Source: JAOPZW01 sp036379935 (GTDB taxonomy: Bacteria > Actinomycetota > Thermoleophilia > Solirubrobacterales > Solirubrobacteraceae). Taken from it: a DNA stretch of 64,000 nt. Position numbers and translations under genes: made by a program. Where the stretch lies: the NCBI GenBank assembly GCA_036379935.1, contig DASVFT010000092.1, positions 1 to 64,000 of the forward strand. Direction: 5' to 3'. Below the pieces are notes generated by a model. The model was not told the origin of the DNA and did not search any database. It worked only from the letters and a program-made list of their open reading frames with translations. Positions 32,171 through 40,780 of the stretch are shown here, piece after piece (position 1 is the first letter of the stretch; each line of letters opens with the position of its first letter).

Positions 32171-33168
32171 CGGCGGCCTCCCAGGCGGGCGGGATCGGCC
32201 TTCCGGGCCCGGCGATCCAGGAGCAGGGCGGCATGCTTGCGCGCGATGCGGGGGACGCCGCCCAGACCGGCCGGCAGCGCCACGACCACCACGACGAACG
32301 CGAGGCCGAGGAGCAGTTGGTAGTAGTCCAGGGCCGCGTCGCTCAGGTAGCTCTCGGTCAGCTTCAGCGCGGTGGCGACGAGCAGCGGTCCCAGCAGCGT
32401 GCCCGCGCCGCCGAGCGCCACCCACACGAGCGCCTGCATGTTGACGACGATGCCGAAGAGCGCCGGGTACGCGGTGCCGTTCACCGACGTGAAGAGGGCA
32501 CCGGCGAGGGCGATGACCGCCGCGACGAGCCCGATGACCTGCAGCTTGATGGCCAGGACGTCGTAGCCGAGCGACGCGGCCTTGCGCTCGTCCATGCGGA
32601 CGGCGCGGACGGCGTCTCCCCACGCGCTGGCTTGAAGCAGATAGAGCGCCACGACCACGACCACGACCACGACGACGACCGCCGTGTAGAGGTCGACGCT
32701 GTTCGAGAGGTCCACAACCCCGGCGAGCACCGGCCGCGGCAGGCCGATGAGGCCGTTCGATCCACCGGTGATGTCCGCCTCGCTCACCGCGATGCGCTCG
32801 AAGACGAGGGACAGCGCCAGGCCGATCAGGCCGAAGTGCACCTGCGAGGCGCCGCGACGGAAGCCGACGAATCCGATGACGACGGCAAGAAGCGACGCGC
32901 ACGCCATGGCCAACGGATAGACGAGCAGCGGCTCCCAGCCTCGGTCGAGGGCGAACCCGGCACCGTACGCGCCGATCCCGAAGAACAGCGCCGAGCCGAG
33001 CAGCAGGATCCCGGCATAGCCCCACGCCAGGTCGACGGCCGACGCGTACATGCCGAAGACGACCGCCACCATCAGGATGTCGAGTCCGTAGAGGTCGGCG
33101 GTCAGGCCGCGCCAGACAAGGTACGCCAGGCCAAGCCCGGCGAGCGCCAGCCGCCACGAGAACCTCAC
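32167..33168 (-). CDS. Branched-chain amino-acid-type ABC permease (LivM-like)
   Basis: The 333-residue multi-helix permease has the LivM core: YAGILLLGSALFFGIGAYGAG and VRAVRMDERKAASLGYDVLAIKL (cytoplasmic coupling loop), and ends in a basic tail. A valine-only stretch (AVVVVVVVVVVALYLL, around 32660) forms one helix. GTG 33168 overlaps the LivH stop (GTGA). Confidence 0.92.
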   Translation of the reverse strand: MRFSWRLALAGLGLAYLVWRGLTADLYGLDILMVAVVFGMYASAVDLAWGYAGILLLGSALFFGIGAYGAGFALDRGWEPLLVYPLAMACASLLAVVIGFVGFRRGASQVHFGLIGLALSLVFERIAVSEADITGGSNGLIGLPRPVLAGVVDLSNSVDLYTAVVVVVVVVVVALYLLQASAWGDAVRAVRMDERKAASLGYDVLAIKLQVIGLVAAVIALAGALFTSVNGTAYPALFGIVVNMQALVWVALGGAGTLLGPLLVATALKLTESYLSDAALDYYQLLLGLAFVVVVVALPAGLGGVPRIARKHAALLLDRRARKADPARLGGRR

Positions 33169-34013
33169 TGCGCCGGTCTCCCGACGAGGCCGTTCGGTCG
33201 GAAGTAGACGCTCAGCGCGACGAGCAGCAGGATCATGATCTGCGCCCACGTGGCGCCGACGGCGTTCGTGGCGATGCTCCCGATGCCGCCGACGAGCGTC
33301 GCTCCCGCGATGGGCGCCAGCACCGTCTCCACCCCGCCGACCATGACGACGAGGAAGGACTGCACGACGTAGTCCAAGCCCATCAGCGGTGTGACCGCCG
33401 TGATGGGCGCGATGAGCGCACCGGCCAACCCCGCGATCGCGGTCCCCGCCACGACGGCGCCGCGCAGCAGTCGCCGCGTGTCGATGCCCATGAGCTCCGC
33501 CTTCTGACGGTCGTCCATGGTCGCGCGGATCTCGATCCCGACCGTGGTTCGCGTCAGCGTGTAGACGACGCCGCCGAGGACGCACACCGCGATGCCCAGC
33601 AGGACGAGCCGGTACGCCGGATAGGCCTCGCCGAAGAGCTGGACCGTGGAGTTCAGCGGCGCGTCGATGTACTGGCCGGATGGCCCGAAGTGCAACCGCA
33701 GCGCCTGCTGCAGAGCGATGCTCACTCCCCAGGTGGCGAGCAGCGTCGCGAGGCCCGGGATGCCGTAGAGGTAGCGCAGGACACCGGCCTCCAACGCCAG
33801 CCCGACGAGCGCCGAGACCGCAGTGGCCGCCACGATGGCCAGCCAGAACGGGACGTTCGCGCCCACCAGCACGACGGCCGTGTACGCGCCGATCGTGAGC
33901 ATCTCGCCATGCGCCATGTTGATGACGCCCACGAGGCCGTACACGATGTAGAGGCCGACGGCGACCAGCGCCAGGACGCTGGTCGCCGTGAGGGCGTTCA
34001 GGGCGAGCTGCAT
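33165..34013 (-). CDS. Branched-chain amino-acid-type ABC permease (LivH-like)
   Basis: The 282-residue permease has eight or so helices. It shows YIVYGLVGVINMAHGEMLTIGAY at the N-terminus and the coupling loop RATMDDRQKAELMGIDTRRL, both LivH hallmarks. It lies 14 nt after the binding-protein gene. Confidence 0.92.
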   Translation of the reverse strand: MQLALNALTATSVLALVAVGLYIVYGLVGVINMAHGEMLTIGAYTAVVLVGANVPFWLAIVAATAVSALVGLALEAGVLRYLYGIPGLATLLATWGVSIALQQALRLHFGPSGQYIDAPLNSTVQLFGEAYPAYRLVLLGIAVCVLGGVVYTLTRTTVGIEIRATMDDRQKAELMGIDTRRLLRGAVVAGTAIAGLAGALIAPITAVTPLMGLDYVVQSFLVVMVGGVETVLAPIAGATLVGGIGSIATNAVGATWAQIMILLLVALSVYFRPNGLVGRPAQ

Positions 34014-34027
34014 CGACCCCGTTCGCT

Positions 34028-35248
34028 CTACTTCACAGAGCAGCCCTCGAACCCGGGATGCTCCTGCATGCCCAGATCCTTGACCACCTGGTAGTTGCCG
34101 CCCCCGATCCGCATCTCGTAGACCGTCTGATCGAACACGTGGTTCTTCGGGTTGATCGTCACACGTCCTTGCGGAAGGTCGAGCGACAGGCCACTCAACG
34201 CCTTCGCCACGGCGTCGCCATCGACCGACTTGGCCTTTTCGACCGCCGCCTTCAGTGCGTAGACCACGCCGTACGATCCGGCCGCCGCGGTCGGGCCAAC
34301 GGGGTACTGGAAGCTCGGATAGGCCTTGCGGTACGCCTCCACGAAGCGCTCGTTCCGATCACCGCCGAGCTCCTCGCTGTAGCGATTGACGACGTAGACG
34401 CCCGTCGAGAGCTTGCCGATCGCCGAGTAGGCCTCGGTATCGAACGTCGCCGAGCCGGTGACCGTCATCTTGGAGAACACGCCGAATTGGCGGGCCTGCT
34501 TGACGAAGGTGATCCCCGCCGAGCCCGGGAGCGTGAGGAAGAGCACGTCGGGCTTCGCCGCCAGGACCTTGCGGATCTCGGGCGCGTAGTCGGTCGTCTC
34601 GGTCGGCAGGTAGTTGTCGCCGAGCACCTGGCCGCCATTCTTGCGTACCACGGCGGTCGCCACCGCGTTCAGGCTGCGCGGGAAGACGTAGTCGGAGCCC
34701 ACGAAGTACACGCGCTTGCCAAAGCGCGTCAGCATGTCGGGCAGGAACGACCCGAGGAGCATCTCAGGCGTTGGTCCCGACGCGAACACATAGGGATTCA
34801 CTGCATCGCCGCGGCCCGGCGCGCACGTCTTCACCTCTCCGTCGAGGGCGTAGACGAACGGGATCTTGTTCTGCGTGGCGATCGGGACGACGGCGAGGGT
34901 CTCGGCACTGCTGCCGGTACCGATGAGGACGTTGACGTGGTCGCGACCGACGAGCTCCTTCGCCTTCTCGGTGTTCGTCGCCGGATCGGACTTGCCGTCC
35001 ACCACGACCAGCTCGACCTTGCGGCCGTCGATCCCGCCTTGGCGGTTGATCTCGTCGGCCGCGAGGCGCGCACCGTCGCGGATGCCCTGGCCGTGTCCGG
35101 CCATGAACCCGGTCACCGGGGCCAGGACGCCGATCTTGAGCGTGCCCTGCTCGCCGGACGAGCCGCGCTCCCCGCCGCACCCGGCTCCGAACATCGCGGC
35201 CGGCAAGATGCCGAGGCCGACCAGCGCCCGCGCTGCGTGCCCTCTCAT
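34028..35248 (-). CDS. ABC transporter substrate-binding lipoprotein (LivK/urea-amide type)
   Basis: The 406-residue periplasmic-binding fold I protein starts at ATG 35248 after GAGGAGGAG. The lipobox is MFGAGCGGE. Motifs are IGVLAPVTGFMAGHGQGIRDGARLAADEINRQGGIDGRKVELVVVD and LIGTGSSAETLAVVPIA. Binding specificity within the family (branched amino acids, urea, short amides) is uncertain; the amidase in the same operon points to amides or acylated amino acids. It is divergent from the LacI-family gene. Confidence 0.9.
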   Translation of the reverse strand: MRGHAARALVGLGILPAAMFGAGCGGERGSSGEQGTLKIGVLAPVTGFMAGHGQGIRDGARLAADEINRQGGIDGRKVELVVVDGKSDPATNTEKAKELVGRDHVNVLIGTGSSAETLAVVPIATQNKIPFVYALDGEVKTCAPGRGDAVNPYVFASGPTPEMLLGSFLPDMLTRFGKRVYFVGSDYVFPRSLNAVATAVVRKNGGQVLGDNYLPTETTDYAPEIRKVLAAKPDVLFLTLPGSAGITFVKQARQFGVFSKMTVTGSATFDTEAYSAIGKLSTGVYVVNRYSEELGGDRNERFVEAYRKAYPSFQYPVGPTAAAGSYGVVYALKAAVEKAKSVDGDAVAKALSGLSLDLPQGRVTINPKNHVFDQTVYEMRIGGGNYQVVKDLGMQEHPGFEGCSVK

Positions 35249-35300
35249 GGACTCCTCCTCCTCGAATGCCGCCTGCCACATCGCAGGACGATGGGGCGCG

Positions 35301-35337
35301 ATCCTAGCCTGCACAAACGATTGGCGCAACCGTTTGT
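35301..35337 (-). promoter_or_regulatory. Promoter and LacI-type operator of the liv/amidase operon
   Basis: ACAAACGATTG (35313-35323) and CAACCGTTTGT (35327-35337) are 11-bp arms with one mismatch and a 3-bp centre. On the minus strand, -35 TTGCGC (35329-35324) lies inside the dyad and -10 TAGGAT (35306-35301) follows after 17 bp, so a bound repressor would block the operon. The dyad ends 3 bp before the first start codon of the LacI-family gene, so it may also autoregulate. Confidence 0.75.
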
Positions 35338-35340
35338 TCT

Positions 35341-36405
35341 ATGATGGCGCCTATGCCGCCTGAGACGACGCCGACGACGCCCCGGCAGGCCGTCTCGCTC
35401 CGCGCGCTCGCCGACGCGACGAACCTGCACCCCTCGACGGTCTCGCGCATCCTCCGTGGAGTCGACCAGCGCAGCAGCGAGACGACGCGCGCGCGGGTCC
35501 TCGCCGCGGCTCAGGAACTCGGCTACCGACCCAACCTGGCCGCCCGCAGCCTGCGGACGCGCCGATCCCTGGCGATCGGCCTCGTCATCCCCGATCTGAC
35601 CGACACCCTCTTCGCCAGCGTGCACGCCGGCGTCGAGCGGGCCGCCCGTGCCGAGGGGTACCACAGCCTGCTGGCGACCGTGGCGCTCGACGGCAGCCCC
35701 GGCCAGGACGATCTCGACTTCCTGATCGCCCGCGGAGTCGATGGAATCCTGCTGGCCGCGGCCCGTCTGCACGAGCCGGTGCTGGCGAGCCTGCACGCCG
35801 AAGGCGTCCCCTGCGTGCTGATCAACCGTCGTACGGTTGACGGAAGCCCTTCGGTCGCCGCCGACGACGAAGGGGGCGCCCGCGCGGCCACCGAGCACTT
35901 GCAGGAGCTCGGCCACACGCGCATCGGCTTCATAGGCGGAAAGCGCGGCGTGAGCACGGCAGAAGCGCGCCTCGCGGGCTACCGCGCCACGATGGCGGCT
36001 GCCGCGCTCGACGTCGATGAGCGACTGATCCGCGGCGAGCGCTTCGGCACCGGTCCCGCCCGCGAGGCGGCCGAGTCGCTGCTCGCCCTCAATGACCCGC
36101 CCACGGCGATCGTCGTCGTCGACGACATGATGGCCCTCGCGGTTCAGCGCGTCCTGCGCGAGCGCGGCCTGCGAGTGCCGGAGGACGTCTCGGTCACGGG
36201 CTTCAACGACCTACCGGTGGCGGCGCTGGCGGAGCCGCCGCTGACCACCGTGGCCACGCAGCCGGATCGGATGGGAGAGCTGGGCGCGAGCGTCCTGCTC
36301 GACCACCTGGCGCACGGGGCCGAGCTGCGCAGCGAGCTGATCCCCGCCACCCTCGTCGTCCGAGGCTCGACCGCGCCGCCGCCACGAGGGTGGCCAGCGG
36401 GCTGA
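35341..36405 (+). CDS. LacI-family transcriptional regulator
   Basis: The 354 residues begin with the LacI HTH (VSLRALADATNLHPSTVSRILRG, hinge LGYRPNLAARSLRTRRS), followed by a periplasmic-binding-like effector domain (IGLVIPDLTDTLFASVHAGVERAA, VSVTGFNDLPVA). The start may be ATG 35341, 35344 or 35353; the HTH begins well after all of them. It is divergently placed next to its presumed operator and the liv/amidase operon, so it is the likely repressor of that operon. Confidence 0.92.
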   Translation: MMAPMPPETTPTTPRQAVSLRALADATNLHPSTVSRILRGVDQRSSETTRARVLAAAQELGYRPNLAARSLRTRRSLAIGLVIPDLTDTLFASVHAGVERAARAEGYHSLLATVALDGSPGQDDLDFLIARGVDGILLAAARLHEPVLASLHAEGVPCVLINRRTVDGSPSVAADDEGGARAATEHLQELGHTRIGFIGGKRGVSTAEARLAGYRATMAAAALDVDERLIRGERFGTGPAREAAESLLALNDPPTAIVVVDDMMALAVQRVLRERGLRVPEDVSVTGFNDLPVAALAEPPLTTVATQPDRMGELGASVLLDHLAHGAELRSELIPATLVVRGSTAPPPRGWPAG

Positions 36406-36822
36406 TCACAGGGCCGCGAGCAGCTCGACGTCGCGGCCTTCGGCCAAGGTCAGGATCGCCGCGTCGAATGTGAGGAGCGCCATGCGCTGACGACGCGCAA
36501 GCGTCAGCAGGTGCGCATCGGTCACCTGTCGGTGGCCCACGATGTCCGGCACGTCGCTGTCGGCGAGCGACACGTCGTCGGCCAGGAAGCGGTGACCCTC
36601 GAGGGCGCGTAGCGCCGACAGCACGCCGCGCGCCGCCGCGACGCCGATCGGGCTCGGGAGCACCTTGGCGTTGGAGGAGACCCGGACGAAGCCGCTCTCC
36701 GTGACCGGGCACGTCGCCCACCCGCCGGCGCGGTGCGCGGCAAACCACGCGCGCATCGCTGCGTGGTGGACATGCGAGTCCCACGCCAGCGCCACAAGCG
36801 CGTTGACGTCCAGCAGCGCCAC
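36406..36822 (-). CDS. VapC-type PIN-domain toxin
   Basis: The 138-residue ribonuclease has the four PIN acidic positions: Asp in LLDVNALVAL, Glu in PVTESGFVR, Asp in VTDAHLL and Asp in LLTFDAAI. VapC toxins typically cleave tRNA or rRNA. GTG 36822 lies 10 nt after the antitoxin stop. The stop codon abuts that of the LacI-family gene. Confidence 0.88.
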   Translation of the reverse strand: MALLDVNALVALAWDSHVHHAAMRAWFAAHRAGGWATCPVTESGFVRVSSNAKVLPSPIGVAAARGVLSALRALEGHRFLADDVSLADSDVPDIVGHRQVTDAHLLTLARRQRMALLTFDAAILTLAEGRDVELLAAL

Positions 36823-36832
36823 GCCGGCCGGC

Positions 36833-37054
36833 TCAGTCCTCGTCGAGCGCGCGCCGCACCATCTCCGCCGTGATCGGCGGCGTGCCGGCTGGCACACGGA
36901 TCACCGGCACGCCGTCCTCGGCCTCCACCTGCGCCGGGGTCAGGCCGCGGCGGGCGAGCTCGGAGATCACGGAGCCAAGCGAACGGCGCTCACCAGCCGC
37001 CAACTCGCGTGCTGCGGCCACGACGTCGTCATCGATGTCGAGGGTCGTCCGCAT
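36833..37054 (-). CDS. VapB-type antitoxin
   Basis: The 73-residue protein has an N-terminal ribbon-helix-helix (MRTTLDIDDDVVAAARELA...SLGSVISELARRGL) and an acidic C-terminal tail (ITAEMVRRALDED) that would bind the toxin. It is upstream of vapC in the same operon, with a palindrome immediately before the start. Confidence 0.87.
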   Translation of the reverse strand: MRTTLDIDDDVVAAARELAAGERRSLGSVISELARRGLTPAQVEAEDGVPVIRVPAGTPPITAEMVRRALDED

Positions 37055-37060
37055 GGTGGT

Positions 37061-37078
37061 CTGATGCTATCGCATCAG
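37061..37078. promoter_or_regulatory. Palindromic operator before vapBC
   Basis: CTGATGC and GCATCAG are perfect 7-bp arms around TATC, 6 nt upstream of the vapB start. A -10-like TAGCAT lies within it on the minus strand. It fits autorepression by the VapBC complex. The rest of 37079-37242 shows no gene. Confidence 0.55.
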
Positions 37079-37242
37079 CGCATCATGGCTGGCTTTCGTC
37101 GCTCGTCATCTCGCAGACACCGCATTCGCGGAACGCAGCGCTGGCAAAAGCCCGAGCGCTGGGGCTATCTTGCTCGCGCTCGCGGAAGGAAGGATGACCC
37201 CGAGCGGGTCAACAGCGCAACCCAAAGGGGGGCAAGGGAAGA

Positions 37243-38184
37243 ATGAGGAGCATCTCTCTGGCCGTCGCGGTGGCGATGCTCGTGTTCTGTAGCGCGGCTG
37301 CCGCCGCAACCGTCCCGGTCACACAGCTGTCGGGCGACTTCGGCGCGACCAACCCCAGCGTCGCCAGCACCAACGACGGCGTCCAGTTCGGCGTCTACGC
37401 CAACGGCGGTAGCGCCGGCGGCTCGCTGTACTACCGGGGCGCGAATGGGCTCACGCTGAGCCAGATCACCGCGCTCGGATTCAGCGAGAGCCACAACACG
37501 ACGAACGACAGCCCGATCTCCGCTCCCTACCTGCGCGTCTTCTTGGAGGATCAGGACGCGGACGGACTCGAGGAGGACGTGATCTTCGACCCGACCGAGT
37601 GCGCAACGATCGTTCCGGCCGAGAACACGTCCAACCACTTCGACGTCGTGGGCGGCGACGTCCGCTACGACGACGACGGGTGCGACGGCGTCCCGCCCGA
37701 CCAGCAGCCCTGGGCCACGGTGATCGCCGCGCACGGAGGCGAGATCATCACCGGGATCTACATCTCGGCCGGGTTCACCGGCGGCGACGACCTGTCGGCG
37801 CTTGTGACCGACCTCACGGTCAACAGCACCACGTTCTGCTTCAACTGCCAGCCGACCGCGTCTGGGCCGGTGGTCACCACCACGTTCGTGCGCGAGCCGG
37901 CCCGGGTGAATACCGCCGCGTCGACCCTCGCGTCGACCGCGAAGAACTGCACGGCCAACGTGCGCAAGCTGCACGCGCCGAAGCGGAGAGGCCTGCTGTT
38001 CCTCACAACCCGGGCGTCGCTGCGCGGCAAGGCGCTCAGGGTCAACGGACGCACCATCACCGTCAACCTGACCAACAAGCCGGAGGGGAACTACAACGTG
38101 CGCCTCACGAGCCGCTACCGGCGACACAGCGGCAAGGTCGTCACGATCAAGACGACGCGCAATCTCAGCGTCGCCTGCAGCTAG
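37243..38184 (+). CDS. Secreted protein of unknown function
   Basis: The 313-residue protein has a signal peptide (LAVAVAMLVFCSAAAAA) and a strong Shine-Dalgarno (AAGGGG/AAGGGAAG) before ATG 37243. The N-terminal part is beta-rich with polar and aromatic strands (SLYYRGANGLTLSQITALGF, LRVFLEDQDADGLEEDVIFD); the C-terminal part is a basic Ig-like strand region ending RNLSVACS. Cysteines (FCFNCQP, TECAT, DDGCDG) may form disulfides. No catalytic motif is seen. Confidence 0.7.
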   Translation: MRSISLAVAVAMLVFCSAAAAATVPVTQLSGDFGATNPSVASTNDGVQFGVYANGGSAGGSLYYRGANGLTLSQITALGFSESHNTTNDSPISAPYLRVFLEDQDADGLEEDVIFDPTECATIVPAENTSNHFDVVGGDVRYDDDGCDGVPPDQQPWATVIAAHGGEIITGIYISAGFTGGDDLSALVTDLTVNSTTFCFNCQPTASGPVVTTTFVREPARVNTAASTLASTAKNCTANVRKLHAPKRRGLLFLTTRASLRGKALRVNGRTITVNLTNKPEGNYNVRLTSRYRRHSGKVVTIKTTRNLSVACS

Positions 38185-38199
38185 TCAGGCGCAACCGCC

Positions 38200-38227
38200 A
38201 GGGAGGCCGACTTCGGCCGGCCTCCCT
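38200..38227 (+). terminator. Hairpin after the secreted-protein gene
   Basis: AGGGAGGCCG and CGGCCTCCCT are perfect 10-bp arms around ACTTCGGC, 16 nt after the stop. There is no U-tract, so termination efficiency is uncertain. The remaining gap to 38445 shows no gene. Confidence 0.55.
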
Positions 38228-38445
38228 GAAGTCTCCCGCTAGGAAGCAGGCCCCTTGGCGGCCGGCGTGTTGGCCAGGGCGCCCGCCAGAGGGACGACGT
38301 CGTGATGCCGATGGGCGGCGACGTCGTCGATCGCGGCCCGCAGGACTCGCGCCGAGATGTCCAGCGAGCGGCTCGTCGGGCGAAAGGGCCAGCAGCGTTC
38401 GCCAGACCGTGTAAGAACCGGCGCACGTCCGGACACCACTCTCAC

Positions 38446-38961
38446 GTGACGACCGTCGAGGACCTCTACCGCGCGCACGCCAAGCACGTCCTGGCGTACG
38501 CGCTGCGCCGTAGCGACACGGCCACGGCCGAGGATGTCGTCTCCGAGGTGTTCCTCGTCGCCAACCGTCGGCTCGCGGAGGTGCCGGCGGACGCTCGCCC
38601 GTGGCTGTACGGCGTGGCACGCCGGGTGCTGGCCAACCAGCGGCGATCGGAGAGGCGTCGGGCCGCGCTGCACGCGGCGCTCGGCGTGCTGGCGCGAGAC
38701 CGCGCGACCGCTCCGCCGCCCGCGTTCCCCGCGGACACGCCGTTGCTGGAGGCGCTGGCGACCTTGCCTCCCGACGATCGTGAGGTGGTGATGCTCACCG
38801 CCTGGGAGAACTTGGACGCCGCCGATGCGGCCGCAGTCCTCGGCTGCTCCGCGCCCGCCGTCTACACGCGTCTGCATCGCGCCCGTGCGCGTCTGCAGTC
38901 CGAGCTCGACCGCCGAGCCGAGCCGACGCTCTCCACCACTGCCGCGAGGACCGCCCCATGA
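38446..38961 (+). CDS. ECF sigma factor
   Basis: The 171-residue sigma-70-type protein has region 2 (LYRAHAKHVLAYALRR...AEDVVSEVFLVANRR...RPWLYGVARRVLANQRR) and region 4 (LPPDDREVVMLTAWENLDAADAAAVLGCSAPAVYTRLHRARARL). GTG 38446 is used because the conserved region starts directly after it. Its stop overlaps the ATG of the following membrane gene (ATGA), which is the likely anti-sigma factor. Confidence 0.88.
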   Translation: MTTVEDLYRAHAKHVLAYALRRSDTATAEDVVSEVFLVANRRLAEVPADARPWLYGVARRVLANQRRSERRRAALHAALGVLARDRATAPPPAFPADTPLLEALATLPPDDREVVMLTAWENLDAADAAAVLGCSAPAVYTRLHRARARLQSELDRRAEPTLSTTAARTAP

Positions 38962-40175
38962 CCGATCTGCTCGACGATCTGCGCGACGCCAATCCGATCG
39001 ATCCAGACGAGTTGGACGTCCCGCCCTACGCGCACCGCGTACCCACGCCGCCGCGCCGGCGCCGGCGCCGCCTCCGGTCGCCCGTCGCGGCCGCCGCCGT
39101 CGCGCTGCTCATCGTTGCGGCGATCGCGCTGATCCCCGGTCGGGCGGCCGAGCACGGCGACAACCTCGCCGCGCGCGCGTACGCCGCGGTCACCAAGCCC
39201 GGCGTCTTGCACTGGCGCACGGCGTGGCGCACGCACGTGGGGGGTGAGGGCAACACGCAGATCGTCGCCGAGGGCTGGTCGCACAAGGGCGTCACCCACA
39301 TCCTCATCTGGGAGCTCTCCAACCACAGACGGCACCTCGCGCTGGACATGCGCACCGCCGACGGCCGCACGACGACGTGGTCGTCGACCTCGGACCGCGT
39401 CACGCACCGGAAGGCCGAGCGGACCGGCAGCGACCCCAATCAGTTCGGCGACCCGATGGCGATCTTCCGCCGCGCCTACCAGGCGGGAAAGCTCTCGCCG
39501 CTGGGCCCGAATCGCCTCAGGGTCGACCTGCCCGGCCGCTCCGACAACGAAGGCGACTACACCGCCTATTACGACATCGACCCGAAGACGTCGCTGCCCC
39601 TCCGCTACATCACCGCCCAACCCAACGGCTCCAGGTCGACGTTGCAGATCCGCGTCTACGAGACGCTGCCGTTCGATGCAGCGACCCGCGCCAAGCTGCG
39701 ACTGCGGCGCCACCCCTCCCCGGCGTCGGCCCACACGACCGCAGCGGCCCACTTCGCCGTGCTGCGCCGGGGCGCGCCCCCAACCGGCAAGCTCGGCGCG
39801 GCGGTCAAGAAGATCGCGAGCTCGCAGCACCTCGATGCGAGCGCGGCGCGCAAGATCGCCGCAAGCCTCGCGTTGATCCCGGCCAGCGACGGCGTGTGCC
39901 TGATCGCAGCCGACGCGTCAGGTGCCGGCCTTGGCTGCGTCGGGCTGACCCATGCCCTCGAGCGCGGCGTCGGCGTGGGCGTCCCCAACCCGGCGCCCCC
40001 GCCGAGCTCAGCCCACGTCAGCGGATGGCCCAAGGCCGGGATCGACCTCGCCGTTCCCGACGGCGTCGTCGCGGTCAAGACCCGCTTCCACGGCACCTGG
40101 ACCCGACGACCGGTCCATGGCAACTTCGTCCACATCCCGCGCTTCTCAGGGCAGTACGTGCTCGTCCGACGCTGA
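38958..40175 (+). CDS. Membrane protein coupled to the ECF sigma factor, probable anti-sigma/regulatory protein
   Basis: The 405-residue single-pass protein has a cytoplasmic N-terminus (MTDLLDDLRDANPIDPDEL), a basic run before one membrane helix (VAAAAVALLIVAAIALI, about residues 43-60), and a large external domain with beta-rich segments resembling LolA/RsiW-linked sensor domains (GVLHWRTAWRT, YTAYYDIDPKTSLPLRYI). It lacks the zinc-binding HxxxCxxC of ZAS anti-sigmas. The regulatory role is inferred from gene coupling. Confidence 0.65.
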   Translation: MTDLLDDLRDANPIDPDELDVPPYAHRVPTPPRRRRRRLRSPVAAAAVALLIVAAIALIPGRAAEHGDNLAARAYAAVTKPGVLHWRTAWRTHVGGEGNTQIVAEGWSHKGVTHILIWELSNHRRHLALDMRTADGRTTTWSSTSDRVTHRKAERTGSDPNQFGDPMAIFRRAYQAGKLSPLGPNRLRVDLPGRSDNEGDYTAYYDIDPKTSLPLRYITAQPNGSRSTLQIRVYETLPFDAATRAKLRLRRHPSPASAHTTAAAHFAVLRRGAPPTGKLGAAVKKIASSQHLDASAARKIAASLALIPASDGVCLIAADASGAGLGCVGLTHALERGVGVGVPNPAPPPSSAHVSGWPKAGIDLAVPDGVVAVKTRFHGTWTRRPVHGNFVHIPRFSGQYVLVRR

Positions 40176-40180
40176 AACGC

Positions 40181-40780
40181 ATGGCGCGTTGTCCTCACAG
40201 GGTGACTGCGGTGACCACAACACGCACGCTTGTTGGCACCGCCGCGAGGATCGCGACGGTAATCCTGTCTGCCGCGCCCGCGAGCAGCGCGGGATCGGCG
40301 CGCCACGAGCCACACCTGGCAACGACCAGCGGCGAAGCGTTCGAACTCGTCCGCAAACCGATCGCCGTCTACGGTCGCGAAGCCGGACAGCCGACCTACT
40401 TCGTCTACATCCGCCTCAACCGCCCCGTGCCACGCAACTCGAACGGCAGCCCGGCGGCCACGGTCCGGCTCGGCGGCCTCGGACTCGGTCGGCCACCGAC
40501 ATCCTCGAGCATGGGCTTCCTCACAGCATCCAGGAGCCCAGGCCGGTACTGCTACGAGCAACAGCTCACGCTTCCTCACGGTCCTTACCCGCCGATCATG
40601 GGACAGCCGCGGCCGGGGCTGCGCCTTTCCGTCGAGGTGCTCATCCGTGGGCTCGCTCAGCCGCCCACGACAACCATCACCCTTCGTCGGCGACCCAGCC
40701 CAACGATCGGCGCCACGCCCTACCTACGCGAGCGGCACTGCTCCCGCACCCGCTCCATGTTTCACTCGCTGGGCTCTTAG
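40181..40780 (+). CDS. Secreted protein of unknown function
   Basis: The 199-residue frame begins at ATG 40181 (GTG 40202 and GTG 40211 are alternatives), with a signal-peptide-like start (ARIATVILSAAPASSAG). The mature part has beta strands (FELVRKPIAVYGREAGQPTYFVYIRLNRPVP, LRLSVEVLIRGL) and two Cys (RYCYEQ, RHCSRT). It lies 5 nt after the membrane regulator and may belong to the same transcript. No family is recognised. Confidence 0.5.
   Translation: MARCPHRVTAVTTTRTLVGTAARIATVILSAAPASSAGSARHEPHLATTSGEAFELVRKPIAVYGREAGQPTYFVYIRLNRPVPRNSNGSPAATVRLGGLGLGRPPTSSSMGFLTASRSPGRYCYEQQLTLPHGPYPPIMGQPRPGLRLSVEVLIRGLAQPPTTTITLRRRPSPTIGATPYLRERHCSRTRSMFHSLGS

Noticed and set aside
39377..40780. A 467-residue frame covering the membrane regulator and the following secreted protein
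   Set aside because: Its first part is a frame-shifted reading of the membrane regulator; only the part from 40181 looks protein-like.
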